64,000 bases of DNA, taken from positions 2,418,001 to 2,482,000 of the forward strand of contig JAWWNJ010000016.1 in NCBI GenBank assembly GCA_037176885.1, given 5' to 3'. Shown piece after piece: positions 23,010 to 35,700 of the stretch. This DNA is from Favolaschia claudopus (lineage: Eukaryota; Basidiomycota; Agaricomycetes; Agaricales; Mycenaceae). Made by a program: the position numbers and the translations under genes. A model generated the notes under the pieces. It saw only the letters and a list, made by a program, of their open reading frames with translations, made no database searches and was not told where the DNA came from. The stretch's first letter is position 1; every line of letters begins with the position of its first letter.

Positions 23010-26000
23010 CTACCACGCTGTAATGTGCTCTGGGAAACAGTCCGATTCTTGGCCATCAGTGTCTTCTTTCTCCCCTTCGGCCGTTTTCTTCTCTTTGCCT
23101 CGTCCACCCTTCTTCCTGGCCCCGAGTGCTTTAACTGCGTCAACGATGTTCTGCAAATTACCATTGACTCTCGTGTACAGTTCGCTGTCAGCTGCTGAGA
23201 GCTTGATCATGACACCCTCGTTTATCAGCTCAGGTGAGCGGCTGAGCAGACACAAGAAGGAACTGGATGAGACCAGTGCAAACTGTGGTACATGGAGCTG
23301 GCGCAATGCTTGCGGAACAGCTCGGAATTGGCGACCGCCACTCATGTGCTCGTAAACTTGCGTAGGAATGTTTGATGCAGCTGCAATATTGGAACAGTCA
23401 GAAACCCACGCATGCTTGCCATTTTTCCCTCCCGTCTTTGAATAGACACTCAGAACTGTCAAAAGTTAGTTGTGATTGAACGCCTCAATATTAGTTCTTA
23501 CCCTTGGCAACCATAATCTTTCCATCGTGAAGCACAAGACCATATCCCGCGCCTGGACTGGCGGAATAATCGGCAGCAGAGAGGGGCCGCAAAGCAGTAA
23601 CTCTTGCTGATTCAAGTTCCTGGGGTAAGCCATGTTCACGGAATATATCCCGGCGCTTTTTTATCAGCTACACGCCGAACATCAATGCATATACAAGTTT
23701 GAGATAACAAGAGCCTTGACTCACGCTATTCGCATTCCCCGTTGCAACTTTGCTAGCATTTGCCGAACTTCCAGCAGCTGGCGCTGGGGCAAGTTTTCCG
23801 TCAATGACACCGTCTCGAGCTCCCGGAGCAGCCTTCCGCCAACGAGTGGTGCGCTCTAGACCTGTTCCCGTGCCTCGATCTTCTTGTGCTTTGATGATCT
23901 CATTGATACGCCTTGAAAACTCCTGCCGCTGCGATGCATTTGAAGACACTGGTATCCCGGGGTTGACACGTACTCCCGTGGCTGCCTGTTTTGTTTGATG
24001 GCGTAAACGAATATTCACGAGGTCTTGAAGATCGCAAGTTAGAGCCGTACGAGAGGTCTCAATGAGCAGACCCGAGTCCTGGGCATGACTCGGAACCGCA
24101 ACACTAGCGAGCACACTTTTGATTTGTGCTGCATCCTCTTGATCGAGAACCTTGATCTCGTCCGGCGTTGGCTCTGGGAGCGAGGCTCTATTGGTTTGGG
24201 CGGTTGTGGGATGTACGAAATTTCATGAATTGAGCCACGTACATTCGCATTTCATCATCGATTGTCAACGCAATGACTCCGTAAGTAAGGTCCATGTTTG
24301 TGTTATCCTCTCGTTGCGTAGGCATTGAAATGCCGTCAAGTTGTTCAATGGCATCCTGCAAGTTATGCTCGGCTCCTCTGCGACCGCAGTCTCCATCCGA
24401 GTCCGTGCCCGACTCGGAGTCAGCAGGCTCGGACTTCCCGGAAGTTTCAGGTTCATTTTCGCTGGCGACTGGAACCGCAAACCAGTTCAGGGATTTGTGA
24501 GTCTTGTCACACACATCCGAAGCGACAACACCGACTAAAGCAAACAAATTCTCAGCCTCTTCATACGCGCGAACAGCTGCGGCGTTGATTTCTGAGTCAC
24601 TGGGGAAAGTAGACAGAACTTTCATGTTGACATCGCGATTGTCAGTGTACGTGTGACTGTATCCTTCAGCTCTAGCTTTGCCCGTGATAATTGAAGCGTC
24701 TAGTGCAAACTCGCGCAGCTGGATGTGTAGCTTTGGGTTCATCTGTAGGAACTGGAGCATCGTGAAATCCTTGTTGATGTCTCGCGAGACTCCGAAGACA
24801 TGTTCGACGGGCTCCGTTGTCATCATCCAGAGAAGAAGGGGCTTTGGAACACCAGGGACATGGTCGCGGTATATGTAGACAAGTTGGAGAAGCCCGTCAA
24901 CGAGAATGCGTATGACGTCGCGAAATTCGTGTGAGAGAAGGTATTTGTGTTTGGCATAACCGGCTGTCTCGAGGAAACTCTCCCAAATTTCCATAAAGAA
25001 ACGTGTTCGGAGAACAATCTGAACACGCTCTTCGATGGACATGGTGCGGCTTTGGTAGGCGTCAATGAGTTCGCCGAACACGAAGAGGTAAATCATGTTG
25101 CCAAGCTTCTTGGGCTTATTCTTCCTAAACCATTCCAACGAAGCTGCTGACAAGAAGCGTGTCGCTGCGGGATCATCTTGACGGTCCATTTTCTCATTGG
25201 TGTCCCTTCTATAGAGCGGGCCGTCTTCCGCCATGGACATTTCCCTGAAATCGGCGTACAGCACAACCTGATCCCCGAGGACAATTTCCTTCGCTCCTGA
25301 AAAGACGGCATTCCGCGCGTCTTTTCTCCCGTGGTTGGCATCCTGAAGTATTGCGATGGGATGGTCCGAGTTCTTCCCATAAAAAGGTACCACAATTTCA
25401 ATCTTTTCGTTCGATCCAGGATGCGTGATTTTATAGGAAACCTTTTTCTCCGCCTTTTGGAACAGAAGCCGCTGCAACGACCGTTCAACCGATGTTCCGT
25501 CGCTGGCATATGAAACAACTTGAATGTTTCGTTCGAGAAGGCCGCTCACGATCTTCCATAAGGGTACGAGCAACTCGTCGGCGGAATTACTTTCCGAGAT
25601 AGAGAGAGCAGCAACAATAATAGATGCAATTTTCGGAATCGGGACTTGTAAAACCCAGAGACGTAACTGCCAAACGTGCTGTTAGTTAGACTCGTGACCA
25701 GTCTACTACGCGAGGCCGACAATTGTGGCAAGCACGTCGGGCGTAGTAGACTGGTACTTCTCGGGACAGGCCAAAGGGCTGTCGCGGAGTTTGAAATATT
25801 TGGGTGGTGCCGGCCATTCGCCGATTGATGCGAACATGTCAGAACTATGTGACAGTATGTGACCCAGCCATTTCTCGACTGTCATTTCCTCTACCCATAG
25901 CGTCGAAAATACTGAACTAAATACCTGGATATACAGTAGTGCTGTATAGGAGCATGGTGTAGGACTTTTTAAAGTTTAAATATTGGTTTAGAGGGGGAAA

Positions 26001-27220
26001 AGGACCTGATTGATGGTGCCCACCCAAAAATTTCAAACTCCGCGACAGCCCTTTGGGCTGTCCCGAGAAGTACCAGTCTGCTACGCCTGACGTGCTTGCC
26101 ACAATTGTCGGCCTCGCGTAGCAGACTGGTTACGAGTCTAGCTGTTAGTGAGAATCACATTTCCGGTTCATCGTCCTTGACGTACCTTAGTTGCCTTCTG
26201 TTGTGAACAGTCATTCAGAACTGCTTGATACTGCTCAGGATCGAGCAACTGTAGCGGCTCCCCGGTACCACCAACAATAAACCAGGCATCTTCGTGACGA
26301 TCATAGTAAGGCCGGAAAGCAGCCATGAGTTTTGTGTCATCGCAACTCAAGGCGACAGGACCCGTATAATTGAGAACATTGAGACGGTCTTGAACCAGAG
26401 TAAAAGTTCGCGGTTGAATAGTTAAAGGGAGTGTTGGAAGAGCTGCACGATGACGCCTGAAAATCCTTCAAATTAGCGATACATTTGAGTTTATGGAACA
26501 AGTTACGCACTGGAGAGTTCGTTCATTCGGAGCCGGGAGATATTTGCCCACAAATTTGAAGGCTCGAGGACTGTGCATATGTAGAATCTGCCAGAAGTCC
26601 ATGACTTGCGGCGAATATCGCATCCCTTGCAATCCGACTCCCCGATCTGCTTTGTCCGACCTCGTCATCAAACCCTGCAGAAGACCCGCAAATATATCAT
26701 CCCCACGAAATTTGCCATTGAGCACGCCGATTGCATATCTGAGCGCTGGAGTATTACGGTCCTGGATGAATGCTTGTTAGTGCTATAGATGTAGAATGTA
26801 ATTAAATCGCACCTCTGCTTCGAAAATCTCTTCCAGTCCACGACACTTCGAAAACAGGATGCCCATATTCTTCTGGGTGTATACTTCATTGGTGAATTTG
26901 AAATTCTGCGTGGCGGGACATTCAACCTTGACGGCTTTCCGAAATCTGCGATTCGCCAATAACCCCATGCACTCGGTGCAGGCCTTATCGGCACTCAGCG
27001 ATTGCACCACTTTCTTGCACTCAACAGAGAATACTCTTGACTTCGAGCGGTCATTGATCCACTGCCATTCGTGAGTCTGCTGGGAATCGACAAGCTCTTT
27101 TCTGTTGCCTGACAATTTCCGGTACGAGATAGCTTTCGGGAACATTTCCTCTGTAATCTTTGTGACTGATCTTCCGCCTCCACCGTCAGCGCCTGGCCGC
27201 GAAAGATACTGAGCAATCAA
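23010..27220 (-). pseudogene. Outer-element transposase, C-terminal part (separated by the 27.9-kb insertion)
   Basis: This is the 3' portion of a large multi-exon transposase whose 5' part lies at 55,163-55,951. Joined across the insertion the frame is continuous. Ordered motifs are: GADGGGGRSVTKI just after the break; HEWQWINDRSKSRVFS with a CTEC pair; SCDDTK at about 26,340; LRLWVLQVPIPK and VVSYASDGTS at about 25,660-25,510; DANHGRKDARN at about 25,340; and EHVFGVSRDINKDFT at about 24,790. In my reading these match the P-element/THAP9 RNase-H-like catalytic core (Asp, Asp, a D..H..K..RN block, late Glu). The C-terminus is Ser/Asp-rich then basic and ends at 23,010. Introns are about 45-60 nt. 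One of them holds a 455-bp MITE, which should be spliced out. No internal stop was seen apart from the insertion. Confidence 0.72.
25686..26140. mobile_element. 455-bp MITE in a transposase intron
   Basis: Inverted ends of about 118 bp, nearly identical, start TTAGACTCGTGACCAGTC on the left and TAGACTCGTAACCAGTC on the right. Perfect 8-bp direct duplications GCTGTTAG flank it (25,678-25,685 and 26,141-26,148). There is no coding capacity. Removing it leaves a normal 56-nt GT-AG intron between ...QQKATK and LRLWVLQVP of the transposase. The 8-bp duplication fits a hAT- or P-mobilised MITE; the mobilising transposase is unknown. Confidence 0.85.
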
Positions 27221-27780
27221 CACACCGGAAAAAACAAAATTTTAATATAGTCAAAAACGCCCCTCAAATGGGCTCAATTTAGTATAACATTTGTAATATC
27301 AGTAAAGGAAAACATTTGTTTTGTACCAAAAGACACCCGAAATTGTAAGGATTTGGCATACATAAAAGAGCAAAGGCAATGGAGGCCATTTAAGCGACGC
27401 CAAAAGCTGCGTGAAAAGGGGAGGATTTGGAGGCACTTTTAGACAGCCTCAAAGGAGCCCATTGAGCCATTGCCAAAAGGCGTCCCAAATTGGCGAAAAT
27501 TGGGGTCGCTTTTAGGCAAAGCACAAAGGAGGCCTTTTAGCGCGTCTGAAAGCAACCCCAAATGCTTAGCATTTGGAACGCCTTTCAGACGATCTAAAAG
27601 GCCAGCATTTAGGAAACGCCAAAAGGCGTTCCAAATGGGCACCATTTGGTTCCCGTTTTGGGTAAGCCCAAAAGTGGCACATTTTATTTTTCTAAATGCT
27701 CGTCCAAATGGAGCCCTTTTAGGCATACCCCAGGGTACACCCTGAGGTGCACCTCCGGGTAGTACCCGCGGGTGCACCTC
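27221..27780 (+). repeat. Left 560-bp terminal inverted repeat of the giant element
   Basis: It is nearly identical in inverse to 54,603-55,162. The interior is a dense array of short motifs (CCAAATGG, GGCGTCCCAAAT, AAAAGG, GCGTCTGAAAG) in both orientations, as expected for transposase-binding subterminal repeats. It ends in a 37-bp near-perfect palindrome (27,744-27,780). Confidence 0.9.
27744..27780. repeat. 37-bp palindrome at the inner edge of the left terminal repeat
   Basis: Arms GAGGTGCACC and GGTGCACCTC flank a second inverted pair (CGGGTA and TACCCG). The identical structure occurs at 54,603-54,639. It could fold as a hairpin or bind a dimeric protein. Confidence 0.75.
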
Positions 27781-28784
27781 CCTTGCTCACAGCTCAATGT
27801 CGAGGGGAAAGACAGCCATTTTTTATATTCTACTCCGCGATAATCCACATGATGAAACACTGCTAACACGATACTGGAAGCCAGCCCCCGACAAAAGGGA
27901 AGCGAAGGTGAAGAGAGCGCGATATCAACGCGGGAAACGAGTATATTCGGCTGAAACAGCAGTCATTCAAGGGAAGGAAGGAGAAGAAATGAGTGATGAA
28001 GGAGGCGCACCTCATTGGGTCAATCAATCGCTCGTCAAAATCGCGATATCCCCGCACGCAACCGCAACATATGCCGCAGACGAAGGAAGGCGTCGCTTCC
28101 ACCTCTACTTTGCCATTAGTCGTGGACACAACAAAACACCGCTATCCCTCCTTACTCGCCTTTTTCTATTCTGTTGGGGGTAGAGAAACCTCGAACGAAG
28201 GTCCCAGCCTTCGCGCCGCACTCAACTGCAACGGTATACCTCATCTCTACAACATCTCACCCCGCTATACCACCTCCCCACTCACCAACGAACCCATACA
28301 GTCCCCCACTTGCGCGGTCTTGAGGACGAGAGGGCTGCGAAAACCATCATCGTGAGCGCTCACAGAAGCAAGTAATAATAGGGGGGAAAGAAAACACGCT
28401 CACCGTCACCCAGGATACGCCCTCCCATTCTCCCTTGCCCGCCTCGCAAAAGGTGTATCATCTTCGTCCTTCCACGTTTCATGGAGGGTAGAGAACGAGC
28501 TTGTAAGTGACGCTCGCTGGAGTCGAAACTTGGGGAGAAGCCGAAGCCGAAGCAGACGCCGATCTCGGCGATTTAGTGAAAACAGAGTATGACTGTACGA
28601 AGAGGGATCGAATTAGTGAGGTGTAAGCAGGCGCGAGAAAAGAAAGGCACGCACGTCAACACTCGCCTGCCTCGCGCTCATTGGCTCCGGCGCAGCCGCA
28701 CTACACTTCCTCGTCGATGCCGGCGCCGGCGCAGGAATATCCACCTTCGCCTCCACCTTAATCTGCGCCGCCGCTGGCGCCAGC
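27781..28784. other. Unassigned stretch between terminal repeat and coronin fragment
   Basis: No gene is recognised. Weak similarity to the region inside the right terminal repeat continues for about 30 bp (CTCACAGCTCAATGTC against CTCACGGCTCGTTGTC), so the ancestral inverted repeats may have been slightly longer than 560 bp. The part next to the coronin remnant may hold decayed coronin 3' sequence. Confidence 0.35.
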
Positions 28785-30205
28785 GGGTGTCGGGGTCGAG
28801 CTAGCAAACGACTGGGCAGGTGCGCTCTTCCCCGGAAAGCTCACTCCATCTTGCAGATTCACTAAACGCAGAGGTGCGAATTTCCCAGAGAAGAACTTGG
28901 TGGCGCTGAGACTTGGTTCGGATGAGGGGGCAGGGGGGAAGATGTCGGATTGGAAGGAGTCGGCCTATGAAGCGTGTTTGTTAGCATTGGTTGAGAGAAG
29001 AGATGGAAAGAAGGGCGAAGGGGAAGCGCACACACCTTCCTCGGCACGATGAACGCGATCGGCTCGATACTCGACCCGGCGACCTTGGACGCACGGGTCG
29101 CAATCGCTGACGTTGAGTGCGCGACGGGGAAGGAAGCACATTCCACGCTGGGGGTCGGATGATTTGTGTTCCGAGAGCGCGTAGGGCGCGTCCGACTCGT
29201 ACTCGTAGTAACGAATATTACCATCTCTACATTCCATTCGTTAGTCAAAAGATCACGAAGAGAATAAATGGTAACAGGTACCCTTACCCGCCATAAACAA
29301 GATATTGTTATCCGACCAAAACCGCCCTCTGGTCGAGCACGATAGTCTTGATATTCCCTAACGCGCCCGTCTCCCACACGCCCATCTGCCGATCGCTCAT
29401 CTTGCTGAATCCGGTCGTGGCGATGCGATCGCGCTCGCCCATCCAGACGACGCGGGAGCCCTTGATGCCGCCGTGACCAGTCTACGGTGCGGACCGCGTC
29501 GGAGCCGGCGCGGGGTCGAAGAGGCGGAGCTTGCGGTCGCGGCAGGTGGTGGCGAGGAGGGTGCCGGTGGGGTTGAAGGCGGAAGATTGGAAGGCGTCGC
29601 CGTGCCCAGTGAGGGTTACGCGGGGATCTTCGGGGGTGGCGAGGTCTCTAATCTGTTTGGTTGTGGTTAGTACGCAGTAGGCCGTTCCGCCGACCCGACA
29701 AAGTGAAGGTGTATCGTTCTCCAGTTTTGGGTACGACAGACACTTGCAATTACAGAGCGAATTCGAGCCAGCGGCTTCGAATACACTCTTTGAGCGTCCA
29801 AGAACGATGATCTCAATAAAAGATCACAACGTAGACACTGAGCTTTACGGCGCCACCTGAGCTCGAGATTGTGAAGTGCCCATCGTTCTCCAAGTAACTA
29901 TTGAGCAATAAACGAAAAATATACCTTAATGACGTGCTCTCCAGACGCACTAGCCAGTTAGCCAGAACATTCGAAGCGGTTGGATGGAACATGACTTGAC
30001 CAACTTTACGAGCGGAAGCATCGAGGCGCGCGACAGGGTCGAAGTCGGTGGGCGCCCAACCTAGAAATCTCACTCAGTCACTCATACACAGTCAGTCCTT
30101 TCAGTTCACGCACCCTCAAGCCCCCATCCGTCAAACGTATTCGGATCGACCTTCCAGGTCATCACTTTACCGTCGTCTTTTGAAGCGTCCTACACCAACG
30201 AGTCA
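28785..30205 (-). pseudogene. Coronin (actin-binding WD40 protein) fragment, frameshifted
   Basis: Coronin peptides occur in order on the minus strand: DDGKVMTWKVDPNTFDGWG (about 30,170-30,110), GWAPTDFDPVARLDASARKV (about 30,060), GQVMFHPTASNVLA, GDAFQSSAFNPTGTLLATTC (about 29,580), GERDRIATTGFSKMSDRQ (about 29,440), GNIRYYEYESDAPYALSEHK (about 29,220), RGMCFLPRRALNVSDC (about 29,130), VAGSSIEPIAFIVPRK (about 29,060) and ADSFQSDIFPPAPSSEPSLS (about 28,960). In a functional gene these blades bind F-actin and the Arp2/3 complex. Here the N-terminal blades are missing, and compensating single-base changes disrupt the segment near 29,490. The middle blade (about 29,700-29,950) is degraded. The coiled coil is not recognisable. 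This is a captured host-gene fragment inside the transposon. Confidence 0.82.
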
Positions 30206-30684
30206 TCCCTGCGACGCCTAAAGACCAGCGTCCGAGCCGCCCGAATCGATATGCCGAGCGAAAGAGGAGGGGAGAAAGTTGGAATATGTGATCAATGTGG
30301 TGGTGAGAAGCAAGCCCGATGTAAGCGCTTATTTGCGCACATCACCGCACACCGGTGCTACGGGCGAAGCTACAGTCCACCAACATCCCGACCGTAAAGA
30401 GCCTTTGCTCGTCGAATTTCTTGCCTCGCGTCGTGCGAACAATCTCGGAGTCAGGGTGCGAAACCGCAAACACCTCGTCAAACCGCCATTTCGAAATCTT
30501 CGTCGTCCTCTTTCAAATCAAACTTATCAGACCCGGTAGGGGCAAGGGTGTGCGGATCGTCCACTGTGCCATCATGGCGCGTAGCTCGAAGATGGTCCTG
30601 AAGCGTGCGCCGGCGCAGGAACGTGCCTTTCGGCGAATGTAAATTTTTCTTCCCCGTACTTTGACCCCAGATTTACGTTTGCAG

Positions 30685-31199
30685 TCGTCAGCTACCCTTT
30701 TTGAAGCAAAAAAGAGCCCTGATAGAACATAGAGACGACCTTCCGTATTTACGAGAAGGTGAGGGGCACTTGTATTTGACCGCTCAACTCGTGGACGAAG
30801 TCGTACACCGACAACGACCGAGAGAAATGGAGGCCGAGCTTATCGTGAAGTGGGGAGAGAGTTCTCGGCTTGCGGATAGGCAAGAAGAATATCGTCGCTG
30901 CGAGGCTGGCCGGACCCAGATGTGGATTGAAGCCGTACACGTCGAGAGGCGTTTGCTGATTGGCAAGTCCGAGCACCATGAAATGAAATGTATATTTTCT
31001 GATATTTTCTTCATCAGAGCGAGTTGTTCATCTCGAACTAGCGGCCAGAGGGTACAGGCGCGTAAGATTCGTTGACCCGTGTGGGTGCGGGCATCGACAT
31101 CGGGAATACGTATACTTGGGGACAGGTTCTCTCGCCGATATAGAGAGTATCATGCGCGAGTGCCTGAAGGAGGTAGGCGAACCGGATGCGCAAATGTGA
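30685..31199 (+). CDS. GIY-YIG/T5orf172-like protein, left copy (start not fixed)
   Basis: From an AG acceptor near 30,684 the frame reads ...GEGHLYLTAQL...VKWGESSRLADRQEEYRRC, which matches the GxIYxL...VKxGxSxxxxxRxxEY pattern of the T5orf172/GIY-YIG superfamily. The next exon, after what looks like a GC-AG intron (about 30,960-31,018), gives ERVVHLELAARGYRR and DPCGCGHRHREYVYLG, the family's Glu-containing helix and Cys/His block. Stop at 31,197-31,199; a GTGAGT donor overlaps it, so a further exon is possible. The 5' exon may lie at 30,250-30,370, where a Cys-rich frame (CDQCGGEK) begins MPSERGGEK. Role: putative nuclease or DNA-binding domain. A similar gene faces it at 52,003-52,498. 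Confidence 0.6.
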
Positions 31200-32630
31200 G
31201 TGACATCGAAAAAAATTGGGTGCCACGGCGAGTTCAAGCGTATCTATAGCAGATCGTTACGCCCCCGCCGACGAGGGGCCGCATATGCTCGAAAATGATG
31301 CCGTTGTCGGATAGCTAGAAGTTTTGTCATGACTTGATTTCAGGTCGGATGTATATAAGTGAATCGAATGTTGTGTAAGGCCCTCAGGCGTTGTTCAAAT
31401 CACGACTGAAGTGTCGATATTGATTCTAATCCCACGAAACATGAGTCCTAAGCATGGATTCCCCTACGTATACCTGCATCTCAATGAGCGAGGGGTTCTA
31501 TTTGATAATATGCAAACTCACCTATTCCCTCAATTCCCGCCAACGGCGAAGCAAAGGAGTGACTGTTGGAACGATGAAGCTCGCCGCTGCCGATATCAGA
31601 GTGTCAATACAAGGGAGATTTGCTTGGGGAGGGTACGAAGGTCACCTGAGCTCGCAAGGTACCCGCACCACCAAAAGTGGATGGGAATTCAAGGCAGCGC
31701 AGGAGGGTGCTCACACGGCACTTATTCAACTCCTCCTGGAGTGGCTAGGGATCAACTTTAAAGGAGATTGAGAACGAGCTCAAGTGTGTGTCGGAGGTGG
31801 CTGTGTTTACCTTGTTGGCGAGGAGGGTCAGAGAAAATGTCAAGAAGGAAAACCCTAAGTTTCGAATGTTGTACGGGCGAGGTATATAGATTCTGCGAAC
31901 ACATGAGAGTTGGTACTTGGCTCGGAGAGGCGAAAACAAACCATGCTGCGAGCGAATCTAAATCTTCTCAGTGATTGGCCGCGTTTCGAGGGGGTTGACC
32001 ACCACACTGACAAGAAACAAGCAGCTGGAGAATCTAGATTTGCATTCGTGAGCATGAGAATCAAAAGAGGAGGAGAGACAGGAACAAACCTCAAAAATCA
32101 AGGCAAGGAGGTCATTGATATGAGGGCGACTTCTGTAGCTGAGTCGGACCCGTCTAGTAGTTCCGAAGTTCACGTAGGCACTGTATTGTACGGATTGAAT
32201 GCAGGAGCGAGGCTAGGAAGACTGAAACGAACCTTCAGAGAATGCGGCGGCACCCGAGTTTTGGTGGAACGACATATTGCTTCATTATGAGTGAAGCGCA
32301 TTGGCGAGTGGTAGTCCGGCGAATCGAGACACTATTGAGATTTGAATGAGGCCTCACGGAGACAGATATGGCAAGAAATGCCAGGAAACCAGGCGATTTA
32401 CACCAGGCGGGTCAATGAGCGGGTACCCTTCTGTGACGGGGCACAAAGGGCGGAGAAGCCGCCAGAGGCATCGAGCGATCTACACTCGACTATGTATGTT
32501 CGTCTGGTGGGCGTAGAGGATATCCACCGGCACACTGGCGATCTACACCAGGTGGCGGAGGTCAAGGAACACCCTGACCCTGTCACTCTATGTCACATGT
32601 GACTGACCCGCCGTTTTGGGTCACGCAAAA
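31000..32630. repeat. Left subterminal inverted repeat
   Basis: It is inverse to parts of 48,808-51,960. The strongest match is 32,342-32,630 against 48,808-49,085, nearly identical in inverse, both carrying TGACTGACCCGCCGTTTT and the palindrome GTCACATGTGAC. Outwards, matches at 31,600-31,770 (CTCCTGGAGTGGCTAGGGATCAA) and 31,240-31,330 (CCGACGAGGGGCCGC) are weaker. A small frame at 31,910-32,290 (ending RAGARLGRLKRTF-like) is shared with the right side (49,921-50,193) and may be exonic. Confidence 0.75.
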
Positions 32631-32716
32631 AAGATTCAGACATTAAAATTTGCATGTTCATCGAGAGAGAATACAAGGAATACGACTACGCTGATGATAC
32701 ACAGAATATTGCGAGA

Positions 32717-35700
32717 TCAATAACGTCCACGAAGATTTCCAAACCCCACCGCACTAGCTCTCCCCTCAAATGATTCGTCTGCCGCAATCCTACTCACTGC
32801 CTCAAAACTTCGGGTTGTCAGTGCGAGATACATTAGAAAGAATATCAACATACCCTAGATAAATCCAATACAACTGCACGCTCGCCTGAGAAGTTGAAGC
32901 GCGCGTAGTGCCCTATCACTTTATCAGGGTCAACCTCGACAGTCGACTCAGACATCCTCGAGGAGTACGTGCGAGCTGGGAAATGAGGAAACGGTAAAAA
33001 AGGATCAGGAGAGTTTGGGGGCAACGGTTCCTGAGTTTCAATGATAAATTGCACCTGGTCTGCCGCCGGATCCAACACCTGTATCTTCACGATGCTCCCG
33101 AAGACAGTGTTGTTCCCCTCGTCTGAGAAAGAAACGAGACTGTTCCCAAGGTGTGTGCTCGCCCGGGAAAAGTGCATCCCTGCGTGATTGTGGTGTGCCT
33201 TCTCCTTTCTGTCTGAGGGCTCCGACCCCAAATCTTTGCGAGATTCACCCCTCTTGACAACGAACATGGTATACAGGCGGAAAAACTGTCGGACGAGCTC
33301 AGGGCAATCCTTGCGAGCAAACCACCGCCTCAGATTTGCGTTGCGCATCCATGTCTTGGCGACAGTTATTTCATGTTCACCTGTTCGATGGAAACAAGCC
33401 AAGGTCGGTCAGAGGGTGTATACGTTTCGAACAAAAAGGTTGCGACTCACCTCCAACATGGCTGTTGCTGTTGATTTTTTGCAGAATGCCAATGAGCTGT
33501 TCGGTCGGGAAGCACCACCATCCCGGAACGGGGCCCCAAAGGTGAAGAAAATCATACATGTGGAAGGCCATATGTATGGCCGTCTTCTTATGGTGATAGG
33601 AGGTATGAGGATGACATGCGTGTAGCTTTTCGACCCATGTCTTGATGAAATTCCTAAGCGTCTCAGAGCGTTCGTCGGACGAGCCGAAGCGACTGATGAT
33701 AGTTGCGGCCTGAACAAGTGCCATGCCATGCTCGAGAAGTTCGGGTTTCTGAGATTTGACGGCCCATAGAATCACAAGAGCAATACCAAGGTATATTGTG
33801 GCGAGTAGCCGCCATTCATCCGCCTTGAGAGAACCCGCCCCCTTTTCTCCATAATTTTTGGGAACATGATTGACCCAAGCGGGTGTCGTGGTGTCGCGAA
33901 TAACTTCTTGAATAAAGCGAAAGCTGGCCAAGTCAATGGCTCTTTCCGGCACGATCTTGTCTGGGTCACAAAGAGGCTTCGTGAGGCGCTAGACATTGAG
34001 ATGAGACCAGGAAAATTATTTCGTTCATTGGAAACTTACCCACTCCACGAGGAGTTCAGCTAAATGAATTCTCTGAACCAGGTCGAGATAATCTGCCCTT
34101 GTACATGTTTCTGGGTCATACTCAAAATCTTTATTGATCTTCGTGGGCATACGCTGGAGCGTCGCAGGATTCCCCTTCTTCCCCTTGGACTGTACTGGTC
34201 GTTCAGGCAGCTCCAAAGGTAGAGTTTTTGGCAACTCCAGTGTCCAACAGACGAAGCGCAGGGCGGGTTTAGACTTTCCCGCGAGCATATTCGTCAGTTT
34301 TTCTTCGGTCAAGGAGTCGTCTGTAGCAGTTTTGCCGCCCGCTTTGCGATTAGAGGTACCTTGATCCTCATCAACCCCGTCGACATCCATGGCGAAGTCC
34401 TCGCCGGCGTCCACATTTTCAGACGTGGTGTCACGAAATTGACGAACAAGAAGCTTATAAATGTCGAGAATATCTTTTTCGTTCGTTGGGTTCAATGGTT
34501 TTTCGTTCGCGTTCACTCGAGATTTAGGGACTTCAGTGTCAAGGGTGGCAAAGTCATATTCATAGGCTGGCGCGGTTTTTGTTATGTTGGCCGCATCGGC
34601 AAGATTGATCTCAAGGACTTCACGACAATAATACTGCACCCAACGTTCATAAATGGTATGCATAGGATCCGCGATAAGTGACCGACTCGGATCCCAGTAG
34701 GGCAGCCTCCACATTTCTGACCAGCGAAGTCCATGTTCTGTGAAAAGCTTTAGCTGCTCCCCTGCTGTATCGGCATCACGCCAGGCTTCAGCATGGCTCC
34801 GGAGCTTGTCCTTATCTCGTTTCGTCCAGTCTTCGAAATTAGTGTTGTATACAGTACTCCGGCCTTGACAGTTACAGCAAGTACAGTAAATGTTGGCATT
34901 GTGATTTGCAGCTCCAGCAAGCTGGCGTGCAGCTGGTAAATCATTGACGGCAAGGACGATGGCAAGGTCTGCGACACGACCAGTGGTAGGTTCGCTGGCA
35001 GTTGAGGAGAAGTGTATACCCCGCTCCCATCCCTGCAGGGCCGGTTCAATTATGGTCCGTATAAATGGATTCATTCCAATGAGGTGGGGTGACGCGGGCC
35101 CTGGAATTATGCAAATATACACATTCTCGGGGGCGTGGCGAACGGAAATGAGAGGAAGATTCAGACAGTATAGGTAGAGAAGTCCAATTGAATTCGAATT
35201 CGAACGCTTTCTGCTGCCAAACGGAGGGAAGAAATCCAAGCTTATGGCAAAAGCCAGGCGCATACGCTTCCCTGGGCGTTTGATGAAGAGTTCAATTCCA
35301 TCGCGATCCTTGAACTCGCGAAGGAACTCAGCCTGAAATACATCACCAACGAAGTCATAGTCTTTCATCTCTTCATTGAGCGCTTTATCACAGGCGTCAT
35401 CAAGCATTTTCTCAGTTTCTGGATTAGAAAGAAGACGAGCGATGTAGTCGAGGAAGCAAGGCGAAAGGAATGGCTTGATGGGGTGCAGCGCGGTTTTGCC
35501 CTCCTTCAGCAATGGTGTGCCACAAACCGACCGACCCTGTTTCCCAACGATCATATTGTTGCACTGGGCAGGCCAAGTAGGATCCGAAGATGTAGAAAGG
35601 GGGGTAGGAGCATAGAGTTCATGGCATGAGGGACACGTTGCGTACAATGTAGTTTTACAGTCCAGATTCATGGTAGACATAGCATCAAAAAGGCTGGTTG

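Noticed and set aside
27439..27777. 112-codon frame in the left terminal repeat (and its mirror at 54,738-54,944)
   Set aside because: The open frame arises from short repeated motifs in the terminal repeat, not from a gene.
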